From Parcubacteria group bacterium Athens0714_26 (lineage in GTDB: Bacteria > Patescibacteriota > Minisyncoccia > UBA6257 > 02-FULL-45-10c): DNA of 5,883 nucleotides. Position numbers and translations under genes: made by a program. The notes beneath the pieces are model-generated. The model had not been told where the DNA came from and did no database searches. It saw nothing but the letters and a program-made list of their open reading frames with translations. Location of the stretch: positions 1 through 5,883 of the forward strand of contig VMGU01000047.1 in assembly GCA_007376745.1 (NCBI GenBank). The letters are read 5' to 3'. This document shows, piece by piece, positions 1-5,737 of this stretch. Every line of letters starts with the position of its first letter. Position 1 is the stretch's first letter.

Positions 1-182
1 GCTTCGGCCATAACCGTTACGCTATCTAAAAGCGAATTGACCAGCACGCCGGCAGTCTGGCTTTTATCCACGCCCTCGCCGGACCGAGAAACAAAAAGAA
101 GCGCTCCGGTTGTGGCGCCAATTATTAGAACGCCGATGCCCAAGCCAATGATTATTTCAATTAAAGATTGTCCTCTCTTCAT
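1..182 (-). CDS. Prepilin-like protein, N-terminal part (cut by window edge)
   Basis: This is the first 60 codons of a gene that runs off the left edge; translation starts MKRGQSLIEIIIGLGIGVLI. It shows a class III (type IV pilin) signal: a very short positively charged leader MKRG, predicted cleavage after G4, a glutamate at position +5 of the mature protein (E9), and an unbroken hydrophobic helix to about residue 30. The first mature residue is Gln rather than the usual Phe. It is therefore a candidate substrate of prepilin peptidase and a probable minor pilin of the pilus encoded upstream. The ATG at 182-180 places the leader exactly right, although no Shine-Dalgarno sequence precedes it. 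It lies 103 bases downstream of the GspH-like gene on the same strand. The globular domain is outside the window, so the subfamily (PilV-, PilW- or PilX-like) cannot be given. Confidence 0.85.
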   Translation of the reverse strand, partial: MKRGQSLIEIIIGLGIGVLIIGATTGALLFVSRSGEGVDKSQTAGVLVNSLLDSVTVMAE

Positions 183-285
183 AAAAAATTATAAAAAATA
201 ATCTTATTTTTATTTTAAATTAAATGCGATGTTCATCCATAACCTTAATTAAATTATAACTTAATATTATTTTTAAATAAAAGCG
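183..285 (-). promoter_or_regulatory. A+T-rich spacer with weak promoter-like boxes
   Basis: This gap between the GspH-like gene and the partial prepilin is strongly A+T rich. On the minus strand it contains two exact TATAAT words, at 258-253 and 193-188. The first has only a poor -35 candidate (TTTATT at 281-276, 17-base spacer) and would give a leader of about 64 bases. The second ends five bases before the ATG and would give an essentially leaderless transcript, but has no -35 partner. In sequence this A+T rich both may be chance. I see no terminator hairpin and no RNA gene here. Confidence 0.25.
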
Positions 286-768
286 CTAAGGGCATAAAAC
301 CGAAGAAATAAGTCCCGCGGCATTTATGACTATTGTCTTACATACAGACGGACTGCCGCTTATCGCCAAGCTGGTGGTTGCCGGCGCCGACGGAATACCA
401 ATAAGCTTGGAAAAAATTATTTCTTTGGAAAATCCCTGCGCGGGGTTAATAAATTTAATTTTTGGCGGTAAATAAACGCTATCCGTTACCGTGCCGCTTA
501 AATAACTCGCCCCATAAAAAATTTTATAAAAATCCCTGCCGCCTGCCACGGTGGCCAGATAAATTCCCCACTGACTGCCGCCATCCTGAGAAATTGATTT
601 TTGCTGGGTACTCTGGAAATAACCCTTGAGCTGGAAAGCTGCGTTATCTAAAGACTTTTGATTTTGAAAACTTGCGAAATTTGGAACGACCACTGTCGCC
701 AAAATAGTCAATAAGCCGATTACTATTAATAATTCAACCAAAGTAAACCCCCTGTGAACTTTCATCAT
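286..768 (-). CDS. GspH/FimT-like minor prepilin
   Basis: This 160-residue protein carries a textbook prepilin N-terminus: leader MMKVHRG, cleavage predicted between G7 and F8, mature start FTLVELLIVIG with the conserved glutamate at +5 (E12), and a hydrophobic helix to about residue 30. The rest is a small globular domain rich in beta-strand-like sequence, ending in a TIVINAAGLISS strand of the type seen near the C-terminus of GspH/FimT pseudopilins. Two cysteines (C143 and C159) bracket that strand and could form a disulfide. In pilus and type II secretion systems such proteins belong to the minor-pilin priming or tip complex. The first ATG (768-766) overlaps the pilC stop as ATGA; a second in-frame ATG (765-763) gives a start one codon later, and the sequence does not decide between them. 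Either way translation is coupled to pilC. The GspH label is a family-level inference; prepilin status is firm. Confidence 0.85.
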   Translation of the reverse strand: MMKVHRGFTLVELLIVIGLLTILATVVVPNFASFQNQKSLDNAAFQLKGYFQSTQQKSISQDGGSQWGIYLATVAGGRDFYKIFYGASYLSGTVTDSVYLPPKIKFINPAQGFSKEIIFSKLIGIPSAPATTSLAISGSPSVCKTIVINAAGLISSVLCP

Positions 769-1973
769 ATATTACCAACTAATTGGTACATCGGAACGAT
801 AATCGCCAAAGCGATTAATCCGATAATGACTCCGATAAACAAAAGCATGACCGGCTCCAGAAAAGAAACCAGCGACTTTACCATTGAATCAATCTCCTTT
901 TCATAAAAATCAGAGAGTGTTTTTAAAATATCTTCGGTATGCCCGGCCCGTTCCGAAACGGAAATTAAATTGCTTATCACCAGAGGAAATGCCGATTCTT
1001 TACGAAAAGCTTCTCCCATAGTCAAACCCTTGGCTATTCCTTCTCGCGAAATCCTAAGCAGTGCTTCTCTTATTTCATCCGCGCCTACGGCTCCCGCGGT
1101 AATCTCAAGCGAGTCTAATATCGGCAACCCCGCTTTCATTAAAAGCGACAGCGTAGCCGCGAATCTTTGAAGCGCAATTTCCTTTAACGTTTTGCCGAGT
1201 ACCGGAACCCTAAGTAAAAGGTGCTGAAAAATTTTTTTAGTTACCTTAACTTTTGTCAAAAAATACCAAACAACAAAAACAACCGCTACTAACGCCCCGA
1301 ATATCAAAATCATATGGGCATTTAAGAATAAGCCAATAGAAAATACTATCCGCGAAAAAAGCGGCGGGTTAAATCCCGAAGTTAAAAACACATTGGCGAT
1401 TTTAGGCAAAGAAAAAGTGACCAGAAGCAAAAGTATAACTATTGACAGGCTCATTAAAATTGCGGGGTAAATCAACGCTGATTTGATTTTACTTCTCAAC
1501 TCCTGCTCCTTTTCCAGCGATACGCTTAAATTAGTGAATACAGACTCCAAATTACCCGAGGCTTCTCCGGCCCTTACCAAATTAACAAACACATTAGAAA
1601 AATATTTGGGATACTTAATAAAAGTAAGATAAAATGGCTGGCCTTTTTCTAAAGTAGATCTTATTTCCATCAATATCGCCTTAAGCATCGGCTTATCGAA
1701 ATCTTGTATCAAAATATCAATCGCTTTAAACAAGTCTGTTCCAGCCCTAAGCATTAAAGCCAAATATTTGGTCAAAAAAACCTTGTCTTCCACTGAAACT
1801 CCCTGGCCAAATGATTTTTTCGTCAGTAAACCTTGTCCTTTTACAACTTTTAAAGAAATTGGCCTAAGCCCTTGGCCGGATAAAAAAACCAACGCGTCGC
1901 CGGCGCTTTGAGCATCAGTTTCACCCTCAACGATGGCCCCTTTCGGGCTAGAAGCAACGTAATGAAATTTCAT
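765..1973 (-). CDS. pilC: PilC/GspF-family pilus inner-membrane platform protein
   Basis: This 402-residue protein has the length and layout of PilC/GspF, the cytoplasmic-membrane platform on which PilB acts during pilus assembly. Residues 1-45 form the small N-terminal domain typical of the family, with FHYVASSPKGAIVEGE and a GLRPISLKV end. Two GspF repeats follow, at about 66-190 and 271-392. They share matching helices (YLALMLRAGTDLFKAIDIL at 70-88 against LSLLMKAGLPILDSLEIT at 275-292) and matching RAGE/ERAG turns (134-137 and 341-344). Membrane segments are expected near 166-190, 215-239 and 370-395. The start at 1973 gives the complete N-terminal domain. It has no clear Shine-Dalgarno, but lies about 17 bases after the predicted transcription start of a strong promoter (1997-2025). 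The TGA stop overlaps the start of the next prepilin gene, so the two are co-translated. Confidence 0.95.
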   Translation of the reverse strand: MKFHYVASSPKGAIVEGETDAQSAGDALVFLSGQGLRPISLKVVKGQGLLTKKSFGQGVSVEDKVFLTKYLALMLRAGTDLFKAIDILIQDFDKPMLKAILMEIRSTLEKGQPFYLTFIKYPKYFSNVFVNLVRAGEASGNLESVFTNLSVSLEKEQELRSKIKSALIYPAILMSLSIVILLLLVTFSLPKIANVFLTSGFNPPLFSRIVFSIGLFLNAHMILIFGALVAVVFVVWYFLTKVKVTKKIFQHLLLRVPVLGKTLKEIALQRFAATLSLLMKAGLPILDSLEITAGAVGADEIREALLRISREGIAKGLTMGEAFRKESAFPLVISNLISVSERAGHTEDILKTLSDFYEKEIDSMVKSLVSFLEPVMLLFIGVIIGLIALAIIVPMYQLVGNI

Positions 1974-1996
1974 GGGAGTAATCTCTAATAATGCGA

Positions 1997-2025
1997 ATTA
2001 TAGCAAATAATGCTAATTTTGTTAA
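1997..2025 (-). promoter_or_regulatory. Near-consensus sigma-70-type promoter for pilC
   Basis: Read on the minus strand, TTAACA (2025-2020, five of six matches to TTGACA) is followed by a 17-base spacer and a perfect TATAAT (2002-1997). TGC directly before the -10 makes it an extended -10 as well. Transcription would begin near 1990, about 17 bases before the pilC ATG. This is the best promoter match in the window. It implies that pilC and the downstream prepilins can be transcribed independently of pilB. Confidence 0.75.
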
Positions 2026-2029
2026 ACAA
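2001..2029. promoter_or_regulatory. Operator-like palindromes inside the pilC promoter
   Basis: Two perfect short palindromes sit in the promoter. TAGCA-AATAA-TGCTA (2001-2015) covers most of the spacer and touches the -10 box. TTGTT-A-AACAA (2019-2029) contains the -35 box. Placement between and over the promoter boxes is what a repressor or other regulator site would look like. Both are only five base pairs per arm in A+T-rich DNA, so chance is a real alternative. Confidence 0.35.
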
Positions 2030-2055
2030 GAGTAAACGCAAATATCTCAAATTTT

Positions 2056-2080
2056 AAAAAATAATGCGAATGTAATTCGC
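2056..2080 (-). terminator. Terminator-like hairpin after pilB
   Basis: On the minus strand GCGAAT (2080-2075), a three-base loop TAC, and ATTCGC (2071-2066) form a six-pair stem. It is followed after four bases by a run of six T (2061-2056). It lies about 30 bases after the pilB stop and upstream of the pilC promoter, which is the right place for an intrinsic terminator. The stem is short, so termination may be partial. Confidence 0.5.
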
Positions 2081-2110
2081 GATATTTATCTTCATTCGCG
2101 ATATTCGCGA

Positions 2111-3766
2111 TTACTCCCTAATCACTCTCAACACTTCTTCTATGGTCGTTAAACCTAATTCAGCTTTTCTTAAACCGTCTTCAAACATAGTTATCGTCCC
2201 CTGTTTACGCGCCAGAACTCTCAAAGAATCCAAAGAAAAATCCGCGCTGACGATTAACTTCCTGACTTCTTCCGTAATATTTAAAATTTCATAGATACCG
2301 AGTCGCCCTCTGTAGCCACTGCCTCCGCAAACCGCGCAACCCTTGCCGGCATAAACCAATTTAGAAAGCTTATCGGGGTTATAAACCCCCAACTGTTTTA
2401 ATTGATCCCCGATCACCGACTGCAATTCCTTTGAAAGCGGCAATGAATAAACACAAGAAGAACATATTTTCCGCACCAAACGCTGGGCCATAATCGCATT
2501 CAAAACGGCGGCGGCCAAAAACGGAACCACTTTCATATCCATTAGACGCGGAATTGCCGTAGCCGCGTCATTAGTATGAAGCGAAGATAAAACTAAATGT
2601 CCCGTAAGAGCGGCTTGAACCGATATGCCGGCTGTTTCCTCGTCTCGTATTTCACCCACCAAAATGATATTCGGGTCCTGCCTCAAAATTGAACGTAGAC
2701 CGTTGGCAAAAGTTACCCCTGCCTGCGGATTAATTTGAGTTTGATTGACGTATTTAATATCGTACTCAATCGGGTCTTCAACCGTAACGATATTAACCTC
2801 TGGCCGATTAAGAATATTAAGCAAAGAATACAAAGTCGTGGTTTTACCGGAGCCGGTTGGGCCACAAACCAAAACCATGCCGTAACTTCTTTTAATGTTA
2901 TCTTGTATTATCGCGGCCATATCGTCTAACACTCCTAATTCCTGAAGAGATAACGGCCTCTGGGCTGCCGATAAAAGCCTCATCTCCACTTTTTCGCCGT
3001 GATAAGTCGGAATAATCGAAACCCTGATATCTAAACTTTCGCTGCCGATAGTGGCGCGAAAACGCCCGTCCTGTGGTTTATAATGTTCATCAATTTTAAG
3101 ACCCGATAAAAGCTTGACCCGCGCGACAATAGCGGAATGCACCTCTTTGGAGATTTTAATAACTTCTCGCAAAACGCCGTCAATTCTGTAACGGATAAGA
3201 AGCGTATCTTCTAAAATCTCAAAATGCACGTCCGAGGCGCGCGAAGCGTACGCGTAAGCAACCAAGTTATCCACAATGGCCACAATCGGCATTTCAGTAG
3301 CGGCATCTTCTCCCTTACGTCCAAGCCGTAAAGATTCCGTAATATTATTTTCAATAATTTTTTTGAAATCCTCGGAAAGCTGCAGACCGTATAACGCAAA
3401 ACCCTTATTCAAATCATCTTCTCGCGCTAAAAAAACTTTAATTTTAGACCCAAGATACTCTTCTAAAAATTTGATTGTTCCTAAATCACTCGGATCCATC
3501 ATTGCTATGGCCATAGCTCCATCGGCCTCTTTATAAAATGCTATGGCTCTTTTTTGATGCGCCATTTCTTCCGGCAACAGCTTTAAAATTTTTTCATCTA
3601 TAGGCCTGGGCAAAAAAAACTGGGTGATTATACTTCTCGAAATTAATTCATCAATTACCTCGTGATTTTTTCTCTTCGCTTCGTTTACAATCCTGTCAAA
3701 ATCATCCTCGTTTATTATGCCCTCTTGCAAAAGTATCTCTTTTAATTTTTGAGTGGGGATTTGCAT
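2111..3766 (-). CDS. pilB: PilB/GspE-family pilus assembly ATPase
   Basis: This 551-residue protein is a full-length PilB, the cytoplasmic hexameric ATPase that drives pilus extension through PilC. Residues from about 50 to 125 form the N-terminal GspE/MshE-N-like domain. The N2 domain follows, with SDVHFEILEDTLLIRYRIDG at 178-197. All nucleotide-site motifs are present: Walker A GPTGSGKT (302-309), Asp box TVEDPIEY (328-335), Walker B region LVGEIRDEETA (369-379, E372), and His box with H390 and H397 in ALTGHLVLSSLHTNDA. A four-cysteine zinc site (C435, C438, C477, C480) is intact; it is usual in PilB/GspE and absent from PilT, so this is an assembly rather than a retraction ATPase. The start is fixed because TAA lies directly before the ATG and the upstream gene's TGA is in the same frame. 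It sits six bases after the membrane-protein gene and is probably co-transcribed with it. No Shine-Dalgarno is seen. Confidence 0.97.
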   Translation of the reverse strand: MQIPTQKLKEILLQEGIINEDDFDRIVNEAKRKNHEVIDELISRSIITQFFLPRPIDEKILKLLPEEMAHQKRAIAFYKEADGAMAIAMMDPSDLGTIKFLEEYLGSKIKVFLAREDDLNKGFALYGLQLSEDFKKIIENNITESLRLGRKGEDAATEMPIVAIVDNLVAYAYASRASDVHFEILEDTLLIRYRIDGVLREVIKISKEVHSAIVARVKLLSGLKIDEHYKPQDGRFRATIGSESLDIRVSIIPTYHGEKVEMRLLSAAQRPLSLQELGVLDDMAAIIQDNIKRSYGMVLVCGPTGSGKTTTLYSLLNILNRPEVNIVTVEDPIEYDIKYVNQTQINPQAGVTFANGLRSILRQDPNIILVGEIRDEETAGISVQAALTGHLVLSSLHTNDAATAIPRLMDMKVVPFLAAAVLNAIMAQRLVRKICSSCVYSLPLSKELQSVIGDQLKQLGVYNPDKLSKLVYAGKGCAVCGGSGYRGRLGIYEILNITEEVRKLIVSADFSLDSLRVLARKQGTITMFEDGLRKAELGLTTIEEVLRVIRE

Positions 3767-3772
3767 TTAAAT

Positions 3773-4378
3773 TCAAATTTTAAATAGCCATAGCCACGAC
3801 AAACTGCCCATAAGCCACTTATCTATTATTATAGTAAAAAAAGCCGTCGCGAGCCATACATAGTACAAAGAAAAACGGCTTGACCTGCCTCTGGCCAAAA
3901 AATTAACGCTGGACAATATAGTACACAGAAGCAAAACAAAAAAAGTATAAATTATCCAGCCGGGATGACCGACCAAAAAAAATGAGAGCGTTATCACATA
4001 AATCTCCCCGGGTTCAAAAAAACGCTGTTCGTGTTTTTTATTAAAATAATTTGCCGCCGCGAAAACCAGAAGCCCCGCGACTAAAGAAAAAACATTAGGA
4101 AGCCAAAAATGAACAAAAGCGTATCTCAAAAAATAACCGATGGACGCGTAAGGAGGCAGTAAACCAATTGTCAGCTGCGAACTTTTCCAAGTTAAATATT
4201 GAATAACGGATAAATAAACGGCATTGCCGAAAACCGCCGTAATCGCCACGAATAAAATTGATTTGAATATTTTCTTAATACTTCCTTCTCCCCAGCGTCT
4301 GATAAAAAAAATACGACAAATTTGTATGCCAAAACTTATAAATAAAATCCCAAGTATTAAATAGTTGGTTAAGATCAT
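3773..4378 (-). CDS. Polytopic membrane protein, prepilin-peptidase-like without catalytic Asp
   Basis: This 201-residue protein is almost entirely hydrophobic, with likely membrane segments near 3-25, 40-62, 94-112, 126-137, 140-160 and 171-187. I do not recognise it with certainty. From about residue 100 the pattern follows the C-terminal half of type IV prepilin peptidase: a helix, a polar loop, the site where GxGDxK is expected, a GW-containing helix pair, then a basic loop RGRSSRFS and a last helix. At the GxGD site it reads EPGE (122-125). The whole protein contains a single aspartate (D186, in the last helix), so the two-aspartate chemistry of the GxGD family is impossible. The N-terminal cysteine-rich domain of classical PilD is absent too. 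Its place between the pilins and pilB, six bases from pilB, suggests a pilus role, perhaps as a degenerate peptidase or an unrelated assembly factor. The start is the only plausible ATG, with no Shine-Dalgarno. Confidence 0.6.
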   Translation of the reverse strand: MILTNYLILGILFISFGIQICRIFFIRRWGEGSIKKIFKSILFVAITAVFGNAVYLSVIQYLTWKSSQLTIGLLPPYASIGYFLRYAFVHFWLPNVFSLVAGLLVFAAANYFNKKHEQRFFEPGEIYVITLSFFLVGHPGWIIYTFFVLLLCTILSSVNFLARGRSSRFSLYYVWLATAFFTIIIDKWLMGSLSWLWLFKI

Positions 4379-4385
4379 ATTTTAA

Positions 4386-4394
4386 ATTATAACA
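4386..4394 (-). promoter_or_regulatory. Extended -10 box just before the membrane-protein gene
   Basis: On the minus strand TGT precedes a perfect TATAAT (4391-4386), giving an extended -10 match; no -35 of quality lies 16-18 bases upstream. The box ends seven bases before the ATG at 4378, so transcription would begin at or next to the start codon, giving a leaderless message for this gene and pilB. It overlaps the end of the preceding terminator-like hairpin. Confidence 0.4.
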
Positions 4395-4422
4395 AAATTA
4401 CCCGCGTAAAGCAGGTAATTTT
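4394..4422 (-). terminator. Terminator-like hairpin after the second pilin
   Basis: AAAATTACC (4394-4402) and GGTAATTTT (4414-4422) pair perfectly over nine bases. After one mismatch two inner G-C pairs continue the stem around a GTAAA loop. On the minus strand the structure starts about 40 bases after the pilin stop and its 3' arm ends in TTTT followed by GTT. A hairpin ending in a T-run is the form of an intrinsic terminator, and a terminator or partial attenuator here would let pilin be made in excess over PilB. Confidence 0.65.
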
Positions 4423-4461
4423 GAAGTAACTTATTTTTATGGATTCAAACAATTCTTAATT

Positions 4462-5049
4462 TTACAAATTTAACGGAGCGGTGCCAAGTTCAAACATAAC
4501 ATTATTATTACCTCCGTCTGTTGACTCTTTATCATCAGAACCACCCTGTATATAACGGGCGCTTTCAAAGGTTTTATTTGTATTATCACAGGCATAAGAA
4601 TAGAAATAAGTCGTGTTATTGGTCGGGTCAACCGGCAACACCGAAATTGGTGAACCGCTAGTTGAAGAAGCTAAATTAACAGGTATCCATCCGGTTACGT
4701 CAACTGTTCTATCCGCGTCAATTGTTACTGTCTTTGTTCCGTGCCGCGCCGTACCAGCGCCAGCGCAACCATTGCCGGTTAAACCGGTCGTTTGCACATA
4801 GCAACGTGTTGAACAGTCAATGGTAGCGCCATCAAGGTCGGGCGACGATGCAGTTGAAAGATAATAAGCAATTGCCTTGCGTAAAGTCCCAATATCAGCA
4901 ATTCTTTGTGAATCCCTGGCTTGAGCGAATAGCTGGGCCGGATTTAACACTAACACCGTAACCGTGGCTAAAATTGCCAAGATGCCGATGACAATTAATA
5001 ACTCAACCAAAGTAAAACCTTTTTTTGACTGGCTACAAAAATTTTTCAT
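4462..5049 (-). CDS. Major-type type IV prepilin, second of a tandem pair
   Basis: This 195-residue prepilin has leader MKNFCSQSKKG, cleavage predicted between G11 and F12, and mature start FTLVELLIVIGILAILATV with glutamate at +5 (E16). The LNPAQLFAQARDSQ segment that follows is a pattern I associate with pilins of Parcubacteria and related CPR lineages. The C-terminal domain holds four cysteines (C79, C83, C95, C154) in the same places as in its neighbour, so one or two disulfides are likely; C5 lies in the leader and is lost on processing. Against the upstream copy it lacks six residues (the ELDANL region before ESARYIQ), an 18-base in-frame deletion relative to that gene. It follows that gene by 42 bases with no terminator between them, so the pair is probably co-transcribed. 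It is likely a fibre subunit, but which copy is the major one cannot be told. Confidence 0.93.
   Translation of the reverse strand: MKNFCSQSKKGFTLVELLIVIGILAILATVTVLVLNPAQLFAQARDSQRIADIGTLRKAIAYYLSTASSPDLDGATIDCSTRCYVQTTGLTGNGCAGAGTARHGTKTVTIDADRTVDVTGWIPVNLASSTSGSPISVLPVDPTNNTTYFYSYACDNTNKTFESARYIQGGSDDKESTDGGNNNVMFELGTAPLNL
4700..4819. repeat. Near-identical tract shared by the two pilin genes, copy 2
   Basis: These 120 bases match 5351-5470 with only two differences (4737-4738), and 4739-4819 is an exact 81-base match. The adjoining stretch toward the pilin start (4820-4905) is far more different, including many silent sites. Sharp borders between identical and divergent DNA suggest gene conversion or recent recombination between the pilin copies. 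Confidence 0.85.
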
Positions 5050-5091
5050 TGAATATAATGGATTGAAATAACTAAAAACTTAGACAAAAAA

Positions 5092-5697
5092 TTACAAATC
5101 CAATCCTGGATCGGTGCCGAGCTCAAATAAGGTTGGTACATTCCCTCCGTCTGTTGACTCTTTATCATCAGAGCCATCCTGTATATAACGGGCGCTTTCT
5201 AAATTAGCGTCTAATTCGTAAGTTTTATTGGTGTTATCACAAGCATAAGAATAAAAATAGGTTGTGGTATTAGTAGGGTCAACCGGCAATACAGAAATTG
5301 GTGAACCACCTACCGCGCCTCCGATATAAACAGGTATCCAACCTAAGCTATCAACTGTTCTATCCGCGTCAATTGTTACTGTCTTTGCACCGTGCCGCGC
5401 CGTACCAGCGCCAGCGCAACCATTGCCGGTTAAACCGGTCGTTTGCACATAGCAACGTGTTGAACAGTCAGTAGTAGAACCATCCAAATCAGTAGTTGAA
5501 GCCGTGGAAAGATAATATGCCAAAGCCGAATTCAAAGTCCCCAAATCAGAAACTCCTTGTGAATCCCTGGCTTGAGCGAATAGCTGGGCTGGATTTAATA
5601 CTAACACCGTAACCGTGGCTAAAATTGCCAAGATGCCGATGACGATTAATAACTCGACTAAAGTAAAACCCTTTCGTTGTGTATAACTTTTTTGCAT
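5092..5697 (-). CDS. Major-type type IV prepilin, first of a tandem pair
   Basis: This 201-residue prepilin has leader MQKSYTQRKG, cleavage predicted between G10 and F11, and mature start FTLVELLIVIGILAILATV with E15 at +5. The LNPAQLFAQARDSQ segment follows. The globular part carries C78, C82, C94 and C153, a Gly-rich GNGCAGAGTARHG loop, the shared GSPISVLPVDPTN motif, a YFYSYACDN strand, and a TYELDANLESARYIQ segment that is shortened in the second copy. The C-terminus is acidic and polar (GSDDKESTDGG). It is the first complete gene after the receiver-domain gene and has a promoter-like sequence 40 bases ahead of it, so it probably heads the pilin transcript. The start places the prepilin leader correctly; no Shine-Dalgarno is present. 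The likely role is a pilus fibre subunit. Confidence 0.94.
   Translation of the reverse strand: MQKSYTQRKGFTLVELLIVIGILAILATVTVLVLNPAQLFAQARDSQGVSDLGTLNSALAYYLSTASTTDLDGSTTDCSTRCYVQTTGLTGNGCAGAGTARHGAKTVTIDADRTVDSLGWIPVYIGGAVGGSPISVLPVDPTNTTTYFYSYACDNTNKTYELDANLESARYIQDGSDDKESTDGGNVPTLFELGTDPGLDL
5351..5470. repeat. Near-identical tract shared by the two pilin genes, copy 1
   Basis: This is the partner of 4700-4819, with 118 of 120 bases identical. It encodes the cysteine loop from CSTRC through GNGCAGAGTARHG to the DADRTVD segment. A second conserved block (5557-5670 against 4906-5019) covers the N-terminal helix with five differences, none altering the protein. A third (5144-5199 against 4511-4566) lies near the C-terminus with two differences. 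Confidence 0.85.
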
Positions 5698-5737
5698 AAT
5701 TTTTTTAATTATTTTTTATTACTTGAACCTTTTAATT

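Larger units (their letters stand above)
1987..2111. repeat. Cluster of GCGAAT/ATTCGC repeat words
   Basis: Five copies of the six-base word GCGAAT or its complement lie in this short gap, at 1993-1998, 2066-2071, 2075-2080, 2094-2099 and 2103-2108. They form longer direct repeats: AATAATGCGAAT at 1987-1998 and 2060-2071, and ATTCGCGATATT at 2075-2086 and 2094-2105, with a third shorter copy, ATTCGCGAT, at 2103-2111. The words are G+C-richer than the A+T-rich sequence around them and are not seen in the window's other gaps. Confidence 0.7.
1974..2118. repeat. 145-bp interval bounded by 25-bp imperfect inverted repeats
   Basis: Bases 1974-1998 and the reverse complement of 2094-2118 match at 21 of 25 positions, beginning with the shared run GGGAGTAATC. 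The left arm starts directly next to the pilC ATG. The right arm takes in the TAA stop and the preceding bases of pilB. The repeats therefore bound the whole pilB/pilC gap. The form recalls a small non-autonomous element with terminal inverted repeats, but I see no matching target-site duplication outside the arms. A palindromic intergenic repeat, or a long-range RNA or DNA pairing, fits equally well. Confidence 0.5.

Noticed and set aside
183..285. Tiny minus-strand frame MDEHRI with an AAGG a few bases ahead, in the gap before the partial prepilin
   Set aside because: Six codons in A+T-rich DNA is not evidence of a gene; it does not overlap or couple to the next start in a way that suggests a leader peptide.
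970..1170. Plus-strand open frame of 66 codons within pilC
   Set aside because: It lies wholly opposite a clear PilC coding region, shows no recognisable domain and has no start signal; it is an antisense shadow.
1974..2118. CRISPR-like array in the pilB/pilC gap
   Set aside because: The repeats are only 9-12 bases, unevenly spaced and in both orientations; there are no spacer-sized units.
2735..3536. Open frames antisense to pilB (2735-2929, 3276-3536) and out of frame within it (3211-3399)
   Set aside because: They are fully contained in the conserved pilB reading frame and have no family resemblance.
3767..3772. Fusion or frameshift joining the membrane protein to PilB
   Set aside because: The genes share a frame but are separated by two in-frame stops (TGA, then TAA directly before the ATG), and PilB is full length from its own start.
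765..4378. TGA read as glycine (alternative code 25)
   Set aside because: TGA sits exactly at the expected ends of pilC and the membrane-protein gene, and the conserved domains are complete without any in-frame TGA.
4613..4801. Plus-strand open frame across the second pilin
   Set aside because: It is antisense to a well-supported prepilin gene and its length follows from that gene's codon pattern.
5050..5091. Terminator between the two pilin genes
   Set aside because: Only a four-pair CTAA/TTAG hairpin is visible and it has no T-run, so co-transcription is more likely.
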